From assembly GCA_014305025.1 (NCBI GenBank), contig JACRTY010000006.1, positions 1 to 51,874 on the forward strand: DNA of 51,874 nt, given 5' to 3'. Below are positions 24,688 to 33,789 of this stretch, piece by piece (position 1 is the stretch's first letter; every line of letters starts with the position of its first letter). The DNA comes from Candidatus Nyctobacter psychrophilus. Its GTDB lineage: Bacteria; Vulcanimicrobiota; Vulcanimicrobiia; Vulcanimicrobiales; Vulcanimicrobiaceae. The notes under the pieces were generated by a model. The model did not search any database. It saw only the letters and a program-made list of their open reading frames with translations, and was not told the origin of the DNA. Made by a program: the position numbers and the translations under genes.

Positions 24688-26999
24688 GCGTGCGCTGCGT
24701 CCGGCAGAACGTCGGCATAAAAGTCGTTCAGCGGCGCGGTCCACGCCTCGTGCAACGCCGAAAGCGGAATATCCAAGCCGCGCGGCCCGCGCACGACCGG
24801 TTCCGCGATCGTCATACCGAGGCGCGTCAATGCCGCGCCGTGACGAGCGCACAACGCCTCAAACTCCGCGGGCCGCCCGGTCTCGACGACGAAAGCGCCG
24901 CTCTCCGCGAATGCGCCGTGCACGTCGAGTTCGACGTCGAGCAAGACGCCAACCTCAGCGCCTGCGTAAAACGCCATCTCGCAAAGTGTGACGAGGAGGC
25001 CGCCGTCGGAGACGTCGTGCGCCGCCAGCACGAGGCCGTCGCGATGGGCTTGGAGCAGCGCGGCGATTTCGCGCCGCGTCGCGTCGTAGTCGGGCGAAGG
25101 AACGTCCGACGTGATGCCGAGCACCTCGGCGACCACGCTACCGCCCAGTCCAGGCGGCACGGTCCCCAGACGGTACAGTACCGAACCGATCTTTTTGAGC
25201 GCAGGGGTTGCGGAGCGCGATACGTCGGCGAGCGTGCCGACGCAGGCCACGATGGGGGACGCCGGAATCGCGCAGCCTGCGGCCGACTGATTGTATAAAC
25301 TGACATTGCCTGAGACGAACGGCACGCCCAGTTCACGGGCCGCGGTCGCCAACCCGTCGATGCCGGCCACGAACTCGCCCATGTGGCGCGCGTTCTCCGG
25401 GTTGCCGTAGTTGAGGCAGTCGGTCATCCCCGCCGGTATCGCTCCGACCGCGACGACGTTGCGAATCGATTCGACGACCGCGTGTTCGGCGGCTCGCTCG
25501 GGATCGAGCACCGCATAACGCGGATTGCCGTCGACGGCGAGCGCGCAGGCGAGCGGCGCGCCGGGCAACGGCACGATCAGTCCGGCATCGGCGTAACCCG
25601 ACGGTATCGACGTCGTCCCGCGAACGACGGAATCGAAGCGTTCGTAGATTGCGCGACGGGAACACACGTCGCGGTGCGCGAGGACGCGCGGCAAAATGTC
25701 ACCCAGCCGCCTCTGGGTCATCGCCTCCGGCGGTGCAGCCGACGACGCGATAGGAAGCACGTAGTCGCGCTCGTAACGCACGCCACGGGTTAGCACGTCG
25801 ATCGGGACGTTCATCACCGTTTCACCACCCGACAGCAACACGTACGACGGCTCGGCCGTGATCGTCCCAATGACCGCGGCTTGGGCCTGCTCGGCAATCA
25901 AGGGCAGCGAAAATTCGTCGTTGTAGATCCCGAGCAACGTTGGAGTGAATTCGGGCGGCACGACCCACGCCAGCCGCTCCTGCGTTTCGCCGACCGCGAC
26001 GACGGCAGCGGGCAGGTTGGGCTGCGACGTCGGGCAGCGATCGAGGTCGATGCGCGCACCGAAGCCACCGCCCGCTGCCAATTCCGCAGTGCAGCCCATA
26101 ATGCCGCCCGCTCCGAGGTCTTTGAAACCGACGGTCAATCCGCGTTCGCGTATGGTATCGAAGGCCCGGTACGACGCTCGCATGAGCACGTTTTTGAGAA
26201 ACGGATCGGGCACTTGCACGGCGGCTCTGTTCTGCTGCGCATCCGCTTCATCGAGCACGAGCGACGAGAAGGCGGCGCCGCCGAAACCGCTCCGATCGGT
26301 GGCCTTTCCGACGAGGACGATATCCCACCCGGCGGAGCCCGGCGGCGCGGCGGAATGGATGATGCCGGCTTCGTCGATGAGGCCGAGCGCGACGACGTTG
26401 ACCAGACAGTTATCGCGAAAACCTTCGTGCACGTAGACGTCGCCGGCGATGGTCGGCACGCCGATTGCATTGCCGTAGGCGGCAATCCCGTCGACGATGC
26501 CCTGCGCCACATAGCGACAGTGCGGATCCTCGAGCGGCCCGAAGCGCAACGGATCGGCGAGCGCGATGACGCGCGCCCCCATGCACAGCACGTCGCGCAC
26601 GATCCCTCCGACGCCGGTCGCTGCGCCTTCGAACGGCACGACCTGCGAGGGATGATTGTGCGATTCGTGCGCGATGACGATGCCGTACCGCTTTCCTCGC
26701 CACTCGCCGAGGTGCACGATGCCCGCGTCTTCCTGCGGACCTTGCATGACCGTGGGACCGGTGGTCGGCAAGCGGGCGAGATGGTGGCGCGAACTCTTGT
26801 AACTGCAATGCTCGCTCCACTGTGCGTCAAAGGCATGCGCTTCGACGATGGTCGGATCGCGTTCGAGCGTGGAGGCGATGCGGCGAACCTCGTCGAGCGT
26901 TAGCGCCAGGCCGCTCTGCCGCAGGCTTTCCGTCAGCGCTGGGTCATCGGCATCACGCACGCGCAACACCGGGGATCGCGCGGTGGCGACTTCAGCCAA
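24684..26999 (-). CDS. purL: phosphoribosylformylglycinamidine synthase subunit II (small PurL)
   Basis: A 771-residue small-type PurL (needs PurQ and PurS). Early signature QWSEHCSYKSSRHHL, the long conserved IAHESHNHPSQVVPFEGAAT, then the duplicated AIRS-like halves with LGAGGIMGCTAELAAGGG and LAAHDVSDGGLLVTLCEMA. The start is taken as TTG 26999, which overlaps the purC stop (TTGGCTGA); the longer frame upstream reads the purC 3' end out of frame. Consumes ATP and ammonia to make FGAM. Central gene of the operon. Confidence 0.92.
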   Translation of the reverse strand: MAEVATARSPVLRVRDADDPALTESLRQSGLALTLDEVRRIASTLERDPTIVEAHAFDAQWSEHCSYKSSRHHLARLPTTGPTVMQGPQEDAGIVHLGEWRGKRYGIVIAHESHNHPSQVVPFEGAATGVGGIVRDVLCMGARVIALADPLRFGPLEDPHCRYVAQGIVDGIAAYGNAIGVPTIAGDVYVHEGFRDNCLVNVVALGLIDEAGIIHSAAPPGSAGWDIVLVGKATDRSGFGGAAFSSLVLDEADAQQNRAAVQVPDPFLKNVLMRASYRAFDTIRERGLTVGFKDLGAGGIMGCTAELAAGGGFGARIDLDRCPTSQPNLPAAVVAVGETQERLAWVVPPEFTPTLLGIYNDEFSLPLIAEQAQAAVIGTITAEPSYVLLSGGETVMNVPIDVLTRGVRYERDYVLPIASSAAPPEAMTQRRLGDILPRVLAHRDVCSRRAIYERFDSVVRGTTSIPSGYADAGLIVPLPGAPLACALAVDGNPRYAVLDPERAAEHAVVESIRNVVAVGAIPAGMTDCLNYGNPENARHMGEFVAGIDGLATAARELGVPFVSGNVSLYNQSAAGCAIPASPIVACVGTLADVSRSATPALKKIGSVLYRLGTVPPGLGGSVVAEVLGITSDVPSPDYDATRREIAALLQAHRDGLVLAAHDVSDGGLLVTLCEMAFYAGAEVGVLLDVELDVHGAFAESGAFVVETGRPAEFEALCARHGAALTRLGMTIAEPVVRGPRGLDIPLSALHEAWTAPLNDFYADVLPDAAHA

Positions 27000-28179
27000 G
27001 CGGCGCCTGGGGCGGCGGTGCGTTGATCTGGGCGTCGGCGTGGAGCACCGCCGAACGTGCGTTGGCCTGCACGAGCAGCACGCGGCCGAACATGATGGTG
27101 TCATCGACGGCGAGCGTCTTGGCCACGATTTGCGCCAGCTCTTCGGCCTCGAATTCGGTCGCATCGAACACCGGCGTGGGGGTCGCAGCGGCCAGCATCG
27201 CGGCCAGTTGCGGTCCCGACGCGACGTAAATCAGTCGCGCAAAGGTGGCGTCGAGTTGCTGCGCCGCCTGCAGGACGTAACCCGGAACCAAGTGCGTCGA
27301 CACGACGCGGCGTAACGTCTGCAAGCCGAAGACCTGCAGCGCACCGACGACCGGGTCGAGAATCCCGAGCGAATCGGGACCATCGGCAGCCAGAGCGATC
27401 ATCGCCGGGCGCGCGCTAGGAAATTGTCCCACCAGTTCGGAGACGAGCTCGTAGTTCTGCCGCACGCGCTCGAGATCGGCCGGCGTAACGGTTTCGAGAT
27501 CTCGGTACATCTGCTTGTCGAGCATCAAGTCTTCGCGTCCTTGCGGCCAGACGCGCCACGAATCGTTGTCGATCACGTCGGCGATAACGAGCGTGCCGCG
27601 GCCTTCACCGCTCTGGATGCGGCCGAACTCGAGTTTGAGATCGACCAGCAACGCTTCCCGCCGCCGCCAGGCGTGTGCCAGGATTTCGAAGGTAATGCGC
27701 GCGATCTCGCTCATCGCGCCGATCTCCGGCGGTGAGGCGAGGCCGCGGTGGACGATCTCGTCGGGATCGATCAACGGGTCGTGGTTCGCATCGTCCTTTA
27801 GAAAGAATTCGACCATGCGCGGAATGATGATCGACCCGCGCGCAATGCCGGGCTTACGGCGAACGAGCGAACCTGCCGCAACGCCGCGCACGACCACTTC
27901 GAGGGGCACCATCGTGCAGCGGCGCACGAGCATCTCGTTGTCGTCGTCGTCTTCACCGCCGGACAGATAGTGGGTCGGCAGTCCGCACAGGTTCAGCAGC
28001 CGAAAGACGCGCGCCGTCGTCTTAGCAGCGAGGCGCCCCTTACCCGCGATTTCATCGCGGCGCGCACCATCGCCCGATGTAATCGCGTCGGTCGCCTGCA
28101 CGATCAGGACGTCGGGCTGTCCGGGCTTCTCGTAGAGAACCTTCGTCTTGCCGCGCGCAACTTCGAGTCCCTTATTCAT
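26992..28179 (-). CDS. purC: SAICAR synthetase fused to a degenerate PurE-like domain
   Basis: A 395-residue protein. Residues ~1-250 are PurC: EVARGKTKVLYE, DAITSGDGARRDEIAGKG, EVVVRGVAAGSLVRR, ALLVDLKLEFGRI, DVIDNDSWRVWPQG, catalysing CAIR plus Asp to SAICAR. Residues ~254-385 align by eye with PurE (AIR carboxylase/mutase): MIALAADGPDS for xGSxSD, RRVVSTHLVPGYVLQ for VVSAHRTP, YVASGPQLAAMLAAATPTPV for xAGAGGAAHLPGMxAxxTxxPV. The catalytic His is kept (STHL), but the following Arg and the GGAAHLPG loop are gone, so PurE catalysis is probably lost. ATG 28179 overlaps the purB stop by 8 bases. Bifunctional PurC-PurE fusions are known in animals (PAICS). Confidence 0.9.
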   Translation of the reverse strand: MNKGLEVARGKTKVLYEKPGQPDVLIVQATDAITSGDGARRDEIAGKGRLAAKTTARVFRLLNLCGLPTHYLSGGEDDDDNEMLVRRCTMVPLEVVVRGVAAGSLVRRKPGIARGSIIIPRMVEFFLKDDANHDPLIDPDEIVHRGLASPPEIGAMSEIARITFEILAHAWRRREALLVDLKLEFGRIQSGEGRGTLVIADVIDNDSWRVWPQGREDLMLDKQMYRDLETVTPADLERVRQNYELVSELVGQFPSARPAMIALAADGPDSLGILDPVVGALQVFGLQTLRRVVSTHLVPGYVLQAAQQLDATFARLIYVASGPQLAAMLAAATPTPVFDATEFEAEELAQIVAKTLAVDDTIMFGRVLLVQANARSAVLHADAQINAPPPQAPLG

Positions 28180-29599
28180 TGGGTTCGTCGAGGGCAGGTG
28201 CTTGCGGGAACGGCGGCAGCGCCGTGACGCGCGCAGCGAGGGCTCGCGCGCGCTCCGGCGCGTCGCCGATATGGTCGGTGGGATCGAGCAACGAACGGAT
28301 CTCCGCGGGATCGAGCAGGCTTGCCAGCGACTGGTCTTCGACGAGCAGCTCCGCAAGCGGATTGTCGCCGCCCTCGGCCATGCGATCGTGCGCGCGCATC
28401 GCTGCGTCACGTATGGACTCGTGCAAGGCTTGGCGGTCACCGCCCGCTTTCACCGCCTCCATCAGGACGGCCTCGCTGCCCGAGAACGCGCCATACGCGC
28501 GCATATTGCGCGCAATGCGATCTTCGTCGACGCGCAAGCCGGCGACGATCGTACGCGCCAGCGACACGATCTCATCGCTACACAAAAAGGCTTCGGGCAA
28601 AATCGTTCGCCGGTTGGCGCTGTCGTCCAGGGTGCGTTCGAGATAATTGGTTGCCGCATTCTGCCACGCGGTGTCCGCATATCCGAGAAGCAACCGGGCG
28701 AGGGAACCAATGCGCTCCGAGCGGACCGGATTGCGCTTGAACGGCATCGCGGAACTGCCGACTTGCTTGGCCCCGAAGGGCTCGAACATTTCCCCGAACC
28801 CCGGCGAGGAGAGCAGCCGCACGTCCGCGGCGAACTTCGAAAGCGACGCGCCGAGGCCCGCGAGCGCGGACAGAACGAGAAAGTCCAGTTTGCGCGGATA
28901 GGTCTGGGTTGCGACGTCACGCGCGGTGAGACCGAAGACGGCAAGCACTTCGGCTTCTTGATCGCGCGCGCGGCGCTCCGTGCCGCGTAGCAGCCGTTCG
29001 TATGATGCGGACGTTCCCACGGCGCCGCGAATGCCTTTGGCCGTCAGAGCGGCGAAGGCGCCGCGCAGCTGGGCGTCGTCGATCAGCAGATCTTGCGCAT
29101 ACACCGCCAGCCGATGGCCGATGGTGGTCGGCTCGGCGAATTGCAAGTGCGTGTAGCCCATGGCGGGCACTGCGGCGTATCGCTCAACCAGCGCGCCGAA
29201 GGCGGCCAGCAAAGCTTGCAGATTCTCGCCGATGATACCGAGCGCGCGGCGCAGGCGATACGTCTCAACCGTATCCTCGACGTCCATCGACGTCGCGCCC
29301 AGATGCAGCTTCTTCCCACCCAGCGGCGCTTGCGCGGCAAAGACGCGAACCTCGGCCATCAGATCGTGCCCGATCTCGCTTTCGATCGCGAGCGCGGCGG
29401 CGAGATCGACCTCGTCGCGATGTGCTTCCAGGTCGGCGAGTTCTTCGGCGCTGACGAGCCCGCTCTTGGCTTGCGAGCGCGCCAGCGCGATCCAAACTGC
29501 GCGCCACAAACGCCGCCGCTCCCGTTCGGAAAATAGACGTCGCAACCGCGCACTGCCGTACCGCCACGAGAACGGCGAAGCGTACGACCCGTCGTCCAT
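28172..29599 (-). CDS. purB: adenylosuccinate lyase
   Basis: A 475-residue fumarase/aspartase-superfamily lyase, acting twice in purine synthesis (SAICAR to AICAR, adenylosuccinate to AMP). Signature VGSSAMPFKRNPVRSERIGS with its mobile-loop Ser residues; TSMDVEDTVETYRLRR and GYTHLQFAEPTTIGHR (catalytic His) are present. The start is ATG 29599 (MDDGSYASPFSWRYGS), the canonical family N-terminus; upstream frame continues without homology. First gene of the operon purB-purCE'-purL-purQ-purS-purP-(exported)-purP-alr. Confidence 0.93.
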   Translation of the reverse strand: MDDGSYASPFSWRYGSARLRRLFSERERRRLWRAVWIALARSQAKSGLVSAEELADLEAHRDEVDLAAALAIESEIGHDLMAEVRVFAAQAPLGGKKLHLGATSMDVEDTVETYRLRRALGIIGENLQALLAAFGALVERYAAVPAMGYTHLQFAEPTTIGHRLAVYAQDLLIDDAQLRGAFAALTAKGIRGAVGTSASYERLLRGTERRARDQEAEVLAVFGLTARDVATQTYPRKLDFLVLSALAGLGASLSKFAADVRLLSSPGFGEMFEPFGAKQVGSSAMPFKRNPVRSERIGSLARLLLGYADTAWQNAATNYLERTLDDSANRRTILPEAFLCSDEIVSLARTIVAGLRVDEDRIARNMRAYGAFSGSEAVLMEAVKAGGDRQALHESIRDAAMRAHDRMAEGGDNPLAELLVEDQSLASLLDPAEIRSLLDPTDHIGDAPERARALAARVTALPPFPQAPALDEPNE

Positions 29600-29654
29600 C
29601 ACGTCGGGCCGCTTTCGCGCCGCGCTCAGACGCCGCCTTGGCGCACGACAAAAT

Positions 29655-29687
29655 GGCGGAGCCCGTACGTACATCACGGGCCCCGCC
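29655..29687 (-). terminator. intrinsic terminator of the S53 peptidase gene
   Basis: A 12-bp stem with one mismatch (29655-29666 against 29676-29687) and a 9-base loop lies just downstream of the peptidase stop (29700), followed on the minus strand by ATTTTGT. It separates the peptidase from purB, 55 bases further on. Confidence 0.65.
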
Positions 29688-29699
29688 AAATTCGTTCTG

Positions 29700-31661
29700 T
29701 TACAGGTTGATATCCAGCGTCTGCAAGGCGATGTCCGTACTTCCGACGCCCGTGAGGTTGTCGAAACCCGGCTCGGCATTGAAGGCGCCGTTGTTCCCCA
29801 CGATCTCGTCGTGGAGCCCGCCTTCATTCTCGGTTGCAATGCCGCCGACCGGCGCGTTCGGCGTCTCCTTCGAGTTGAAATAGGTGTATGAGGCGTAGAG
29901 CTTGGGGGTCAATAACCCGTTGCTCGCCCTTCCCGGAGAAGGGTTGAAGCCGAAGGCACCTTCGTTCGCCGTCAGCAGCCGGGACCACACGCCGAGCGCG
30001 AGCGGCGACGAGAGACTCGTTCCGCCGACGCCGGTCGGCGTTCCGCTGACGATGACGATCGCCGGGCTGACGTTATTGTCGGCGTCCATCGCTAAGTCCG
30101 GAACGGCCCGGCGCGTCCCGCCGGCCGTATTGGCCGGCACGGCGGCTGCTTGGTACGTCGACGGCGCCTCGACGGCGCTCAATCCGCCGCCACTGCCGTC
30201 CCAGCCCGATTCGCCGCCATAGCTCGCATCGGTGGTTCCGCTGAGCAACGTCGTGCCGCCGACGGCCAAGATATAGGGGGACGACGCCGGATAGCACACG
30301 CCGGGTACGCCGGTGTCGGGCACGCCCGAGTTGACGAGCACCGGACAGGCGGCGCCCGTGTCGCCCGACGATGCGAATATCTGTTGCCCCGTAGATTGGG
30401 ACATCCGGAAAATCGGATCCTCGAGCGCCATGTCGCCAAAGGCAATTGCGGCCGACTCGGCTTCGCCGAACGAGGCGCTCCCCGTTCTGCCTTGGTGATC
30501 CGCAACGAAGCGGTCGAACTCGGCCGCCGTGTCCGCGTCGCTCAGCGATGCCGTGTCGTAGATAAAAAGGTGGTCCACGCCGTAGGCCATGGCGGTCGAG
30601 GTTTGCGTATCGAGGTCGAATTCGTCTTGGCCCGTCGTATCGCTCGAGCCGCCGTTGACCGTAACGACGCTGACGGGAAACCGGTACGTCACGCCAAACA
30701 TCTTCTCGTAGGTGGCTAAATCGGTTACCACTTGCGCGACCGCGCCCTCGGCGAAGATCGCAACCGACGTTTTGAAGCCCGTCGTCGAAACGGTTCCTTT
30801 GCCGGCAGCCCCGTTGGGAAGCGAGTTGTTGTAGTGCAGGCCGTCGTAGGCTGCATTGAAATCGTACGGCGCATACTCGCGCGAGCAATACGGGCCCGGC
30901 GTCGTCGTCGGAAAGCACGGCTGCGGCGTCCCCTGGATCGTCGTCACGCCCGACAGCGGCGTCGCTCCGGCGTGCCTGCCGGCCGGGGTCGCGGCACGCG
31001 CCGAGCGCAGCGCGCGCGCCATGCGCGCAGCGATTCGCGCTTGGACGGCAGGCGACGAATGGCGGATGAACGTCCGCAGCGGCTCACTGTTCAAGCCGAT
31101 GACCGCATTGACGCTTGGCCCGAGTGCCGCCGGCACAAGGGCCGGCGTCGTATTGGCATAGACGATCGACGTGCCGCCGTTCGTCGTCTGACGGAACAGG
31201 TGCACGTCGGCATCGAACGCCTTGAGCACCGACGCCGGATTGGCGTCGGCCGTCAGGATCAGATTCGTGGCCGTCGCGTGAACGTTCGTGAGGCCGTGAG
31301 ACGTCAGGTACGTTGCGACCGCAGCCACCTGGGCGCCGCTCGCGTTGAAGCGCGACGTGTACGCGGGGACGCCCAATCCCTGGTCGTACAGCGGGTCGCC
31401 GGGGGTCAGTTGATGGCGCAGCAGGAGCGCCGCGCCAACCGGATCGCGCTGCGTCAGTCCGACGACGACGTGCATCGGCATCGCTGCCGGCGCGCGTCCC
31501 AGATCGACCGCGTGAAGCGGCAGCGCCACGCGGCCGGCCGTTGCTACCCAACCGGGAAGCGTCGCGCCGCGCGGACCTACGGCGGCCGCGCCGGCGGCCT
31601 GGCCGCCGGTGAACAGAATGCCGGCGGCCGCGGCGAGCGCTGCTGAGCGAAGTGCTTGCAT
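29700..31661 (-). CDS. secreted S53 (sedolisin/pro-kumamolisin) serine-carboxyl peptidase
   Basis: A 653-residue precursor: signal peptide (about 1-25), a pro-domain (about 35-230; HVVVGLTQRDPVGAALLLRH), then the catalytic domain. The catalytic Glu/Asp pair lies in QDEFDLDTQT (E347, D351), the oxyanion Asp in FASSGDTGA (D434), the Ser in GVGGTSLSSP (S549), and the C-terminal calcium site in PGFDNLTGVGS. S53 enzymes work at acid pH, which suits an organism of acidic soil. AAGGAG stands before the ATG; an extended -10 promoter and a downstream hairpin make it a monocistronic unit. Likely degrades external proteins to peptides, possibly for the dpp-type importer. Confidence 0.92.
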   Translation of the reverse strand: MQALRSAALAAAAGILFTGGQAAGAAAVGPRGATLPGWVATAGRVALPLHAVDLGRAPAAMPMHVVVGLTQRDPVGAALLLRHQLTPGDPLYDQGLGVPAYTSRFNASGAQVAAVATYLTSHGLTNVHATATNLILTADANPASVLKAFDADVHLFRQTTNGGTSIVYANTTPALVPAALGPSVNAVIGLNSEPLRTFIRHSSPAVQARIAARMARALRSARAATPAGRHAGATPLSGVTTIQGTPQPCFPTTTPGPYCSREYAPYDFNAAYDGLHYNNSLPNGAAGKGTVSTTGFKTSVAIFAEGAVAQVVTDLATYEKMFGVTYRFPVSVVTVNGGSSDTTGQDEFDLDTQTSTAMAYGVDHLFIYDTASLSDADTAAEFDRFVADHQGRTGSASFGEAESAAIAFGDMALEDPIFRMSQSTGQQIFASSGDTGAACPVLVNSGVPDTGVPGVCYPASSPYILAVGGTTLLSGTTDASYGGESGWDGSGGGLSAVEAPSTYQAAAVPANTAGGTRRAVPDLAMDADNNVSPAIVIVSGTPTGVGGTSLSSPLALGVWSRLLTANEGAFGFNPSPGRASNGLLTPKLYASYTYFNSKETPNAPVGGIATENEGGLHDEIVGNNGAFNAEPGFDNLTGVGSTDIALQTLDINL

Positions 31662-31720
31662 CTATACTCCTTGGGGGCGACGAAATGTGCGGGGTTCCGC
31701 GCAGGCAGAGTACGGCCTGA

Positions 31721-31729
31721 ATTGTAACA
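31721..31729 (-). promoter_or_regulatory. extended -10 promoter of the S53 peptidase gene
   Basis: Minus strand TGTTACAAT (31729-31721), an extended -10 element, in an A/T-rich island between holA and the peptidase. Transcription would start near 31714, giving a leader of roughly 50 bases with AAGGAG before the ATG. No good -35 is visible, as expected for extended -10 promoters. Confidence 0.5.
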
Positions 31730-31773
31730 TTTTTGCGAACAAGTGGGCGTCACCCCAACATGAGGGCCGCCCT

Positions 31774-32742
31774 TCAGCGTTCGCGCGCTGCCGCAGCGGT
31801 TGCGAGGTCAACGACGACCCGCGGGTCGTCCGCGCGTCCGGTCACGACGGCTTCGAAGCCGCGCACCGCACGCTCGAAGCCTAAGCGGGCGCGGCGCTCG
31901 CCGAGCGCCCGCGCCGACAGGCGCAGTTCGCGTTCGCGCCAGCGCGCCCGCAGCGGCAACTCGCCGTCGGGGCGCGCGACTTCCCACACGAGCCCATACT
32001 CAGCCGCCAGCGCCGCGAGCAGCGGAACGGCTGCACCGCGCGGGTCGGCGGCAAACATCTCGTGCGCGAGCGCCAGCGCATCGGCGGCCCGTCCCGCGAC
32101 GGCAGCAGACGCATACTGATAGGCGCGCACGTCTTCGTTCGTCAACGCCTCACGCAAGACGGCGTCGAGCGTGATGACGTTGCCCCCGATCGCGAGTTTC
32201 TCGAGGTCCGTGCGCAGGCCGGCAAGCTGGGCGTCACCCTCCACGAGCGCCGCCAGCGCGGCCGGTTCGGCCCTCGCAGCGAGGCCTGCCAGGGTTTCAC
32301 GAACGAACCGTTCGCGCGCATCGAGCGACGGGGTCGTATCGATGCGCAGCGCTGCGCGGCCGAGTTGCTTTCCGAGCGGTTCGGGCCGTTTGCTCGCGGG
32401 CGAGACGAGGTCTTCGATGACGAGCACGTTTCCCTCGGGAACGCGCTCGGCCACGGCGAGCAGCTCTCGCCGCGCCTCGGCGCGCAACTCGGCGGCGCCA
32501 CGCACGATCACCACCCGAGCCGCCCCTAAGAAGGGAAGCGCCGACATCGCCGCGTCGACGGCCCGAAACGACTCGAGTTCTCCTGCGCTGAAACGGTCGA
32601 CGTTGAGGGCGCGTTCGGCTTCGGGCAGCAACCGTTCGACCACGAGGGCGAGCGCGCGCTCGGCGAAGACGCGTTCGACGCCTTCCACGATGACGAGTTT
32701 GCCGATCTTCGGCAACTTGTCGACGAAGTCGTAAAATTTCAC
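31774..32742 (-). CDS. holA: DNA polymerase III delta subunit
   Basis: A 322-residue clamp-loader subunit. KFYDFVDKLPKIGKLVIVEG and ERALALVVERLLPEAERALN open the ATPase-like domain I; LPFLGAARVVIVRGAAELRA corresponds to the conserved LFxxxRxVvv element, and EGNVLVIEDLVSPASKRP to the family's second strand. The C-terminal collar domain is helical. It loads the beta clamp onto primed DNA. Start GTG 32742 overlaps the mtnA stop (GTGA); the longer frame is antisense-like noise across mtnA. Confidence 0.85.
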   Translation of the reverse strand: MKFYDFVDKLPKIGKLVIVEGVERVFAERALALVVERLLPEAERALNVDRFSAGELESFRAVDAAMSALPFLGAARVVIVRGAAELRAEARRELLAVAERVPEGNVLVIEDLVSPASKRPEPLGKQLGRAALRIDTTPSLDARERFVRETLAGLAARAEPAALAALVEGDAQLAGLRTDLEKLAIGGNVITLDAVLREALTNEDVRAYQYASAAVAGRAADALALAHEMFAADPRGAAVPLLAALAAEYGLVWEVARPDGELPLRARWRERELRLSARALGERRARLGFERAVRGFEAVVTGRADDPRVVVDLATAAAARER

Positions 32743-33761
32743 CGTGCCGCCGGCGTCAGCATCGCCAGACCGGGACGGGTCGCGAGATCGGGCAAGGAAT
32801 CTTCGTAAGGCGGCCGGGCGACGCCGTACTCGGTGACGATGCCCGTAACCAGCCGCCCGGGCGTCACGTCGAAGGCGGGATTGAAGACGTCGACCGCCGC
32901 GGGCGCCGTCAGGCCGCCGCCGGCGTTGCGCACTTCGTCGGGCTCGCGTTCTTCGAGCGCGATCGTCGAGCCGTCGCGCCGCGCGAAATCGATCGTCGAG
33001 CGCGGCGCGGCCACGTAGAACGGAATGCCGAGCCCTGCGGCCGCAAGCGCGAGTCCGAACGTGCCGATCTTGTTCGCCGTGTCGCCGTTGCATGCAATGC
33101 GATCCGCGCCGACGATGACCGCGCGCACGTCCTTACGCTGCATGGTGGCGGCAGCGGCAGCGTCGACGATCAACGTCGAAGGCACGCCGGCCTGGGCCAG
33201 CTCGACGGTCGTCAGGCGTGCGCCTTGCAGCAGAGGTCGCGTTTCGTCGACGTAGACGTGCAGGCGCTTTCCACCGGCGTGCGCCTCGACGATCACGCCG
33301 AGTGCCGTGCCGTAGCCGGCGGTCGCCAGCGGACCGGTGTTGCAATGCGTGAGCACGGCACCGCGCGACGGCAGCAGTTCGGCGCCATGCTGCGCGATCG
33401 CCCGGTCCACGGCGCGTTGCTCGTCGTGAATTGCGCGCGCGGCGGCTAAGCTGCCGCCTGCTTCACGCACGCGGTCGACGGCCCAAGCGAGATTGACGGC
33501 CGTCGGCCGCGCCGCGCGTATTCGTGCGAGCGAGGCGTCAAAGGCCGCATCGTCGAGCGCGAGCGTGCGCGCCAGCGCCGTGCCGTACGCGCCGAACACG
33601 CCGATTGCCGGCGCGCCACGCACGGCTAAGGTCGCGATCGCCGCAACCACTGCGTCGATGGTGCACGCGCGCGCCCGCACGACTTCCTGCGGTAAGGCAC
33701 GCTGATCGAGATAGCCGACGGCCGGTTCACCGTCGGCCTCCCACCAGACAGGCTCAAACAT
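32739..33761 (-). CDS. mtnA: methylthioribose-1-phosphate isomerase
   Basis: A 340-residue enzyme of methionine salvage (MTR-1-P to MTRu-1-P), related to eIF2B subunits. Family motifs: TLAVRGAPAIGVFGAYGTAL, THCNTGPLATAGYGTALGV (catalytic Cys), VGADRIACNGDTANKIGT (catalytic Asp) and the ending FNPAFDVTPGRLVTGIVTE. Start ATG 33761 gives the usual N-terminus MFEPVWWE. It is coupled to holA. No other mtn gene is in the window. A 133-bp imperfect palindrome ends about 30 bases upstream of its start and could affect its expression. Confidence 0.93.
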   Translation of the reverse strand: MFEPVWWEADGEPAVGYLDQRALPQEVVRARACTIDAVVAAIATLAVRGAPAIGVFGAYGTALARTLALDDAAFDASLARIRAARPTAVNLAWAVDRVREAGGSLAAARAIHDEQRAVDRAIAQHGAELLPSRGAVLTHCNTGPLATAGYGTALGVIVEAHAGGKRLHVYVDETRPLLQGARLTTVELAQAGVPSTLIVDAAAAATMQRKDVRAVIVGADRIACNGDTANKIGTFGLALAAAGLGIPFYVAAPRSTIDFARRDGSTIALEEREPDEVRNAGGGLTAPAAVDVFNPAFDVTPGRLVTGIVTEYGVARPPYEDSLPDLATRPGLAMLTPAAR

Positions 33762-33789
33762 CACGCCACCGTTTCGCGCGCAAACATCA

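Noticed and set aside
25881..26903. 340-codon plus-strand frame opposite purL
   Set aside because: Antisense shadow of the clearly recognised PurL sequence.
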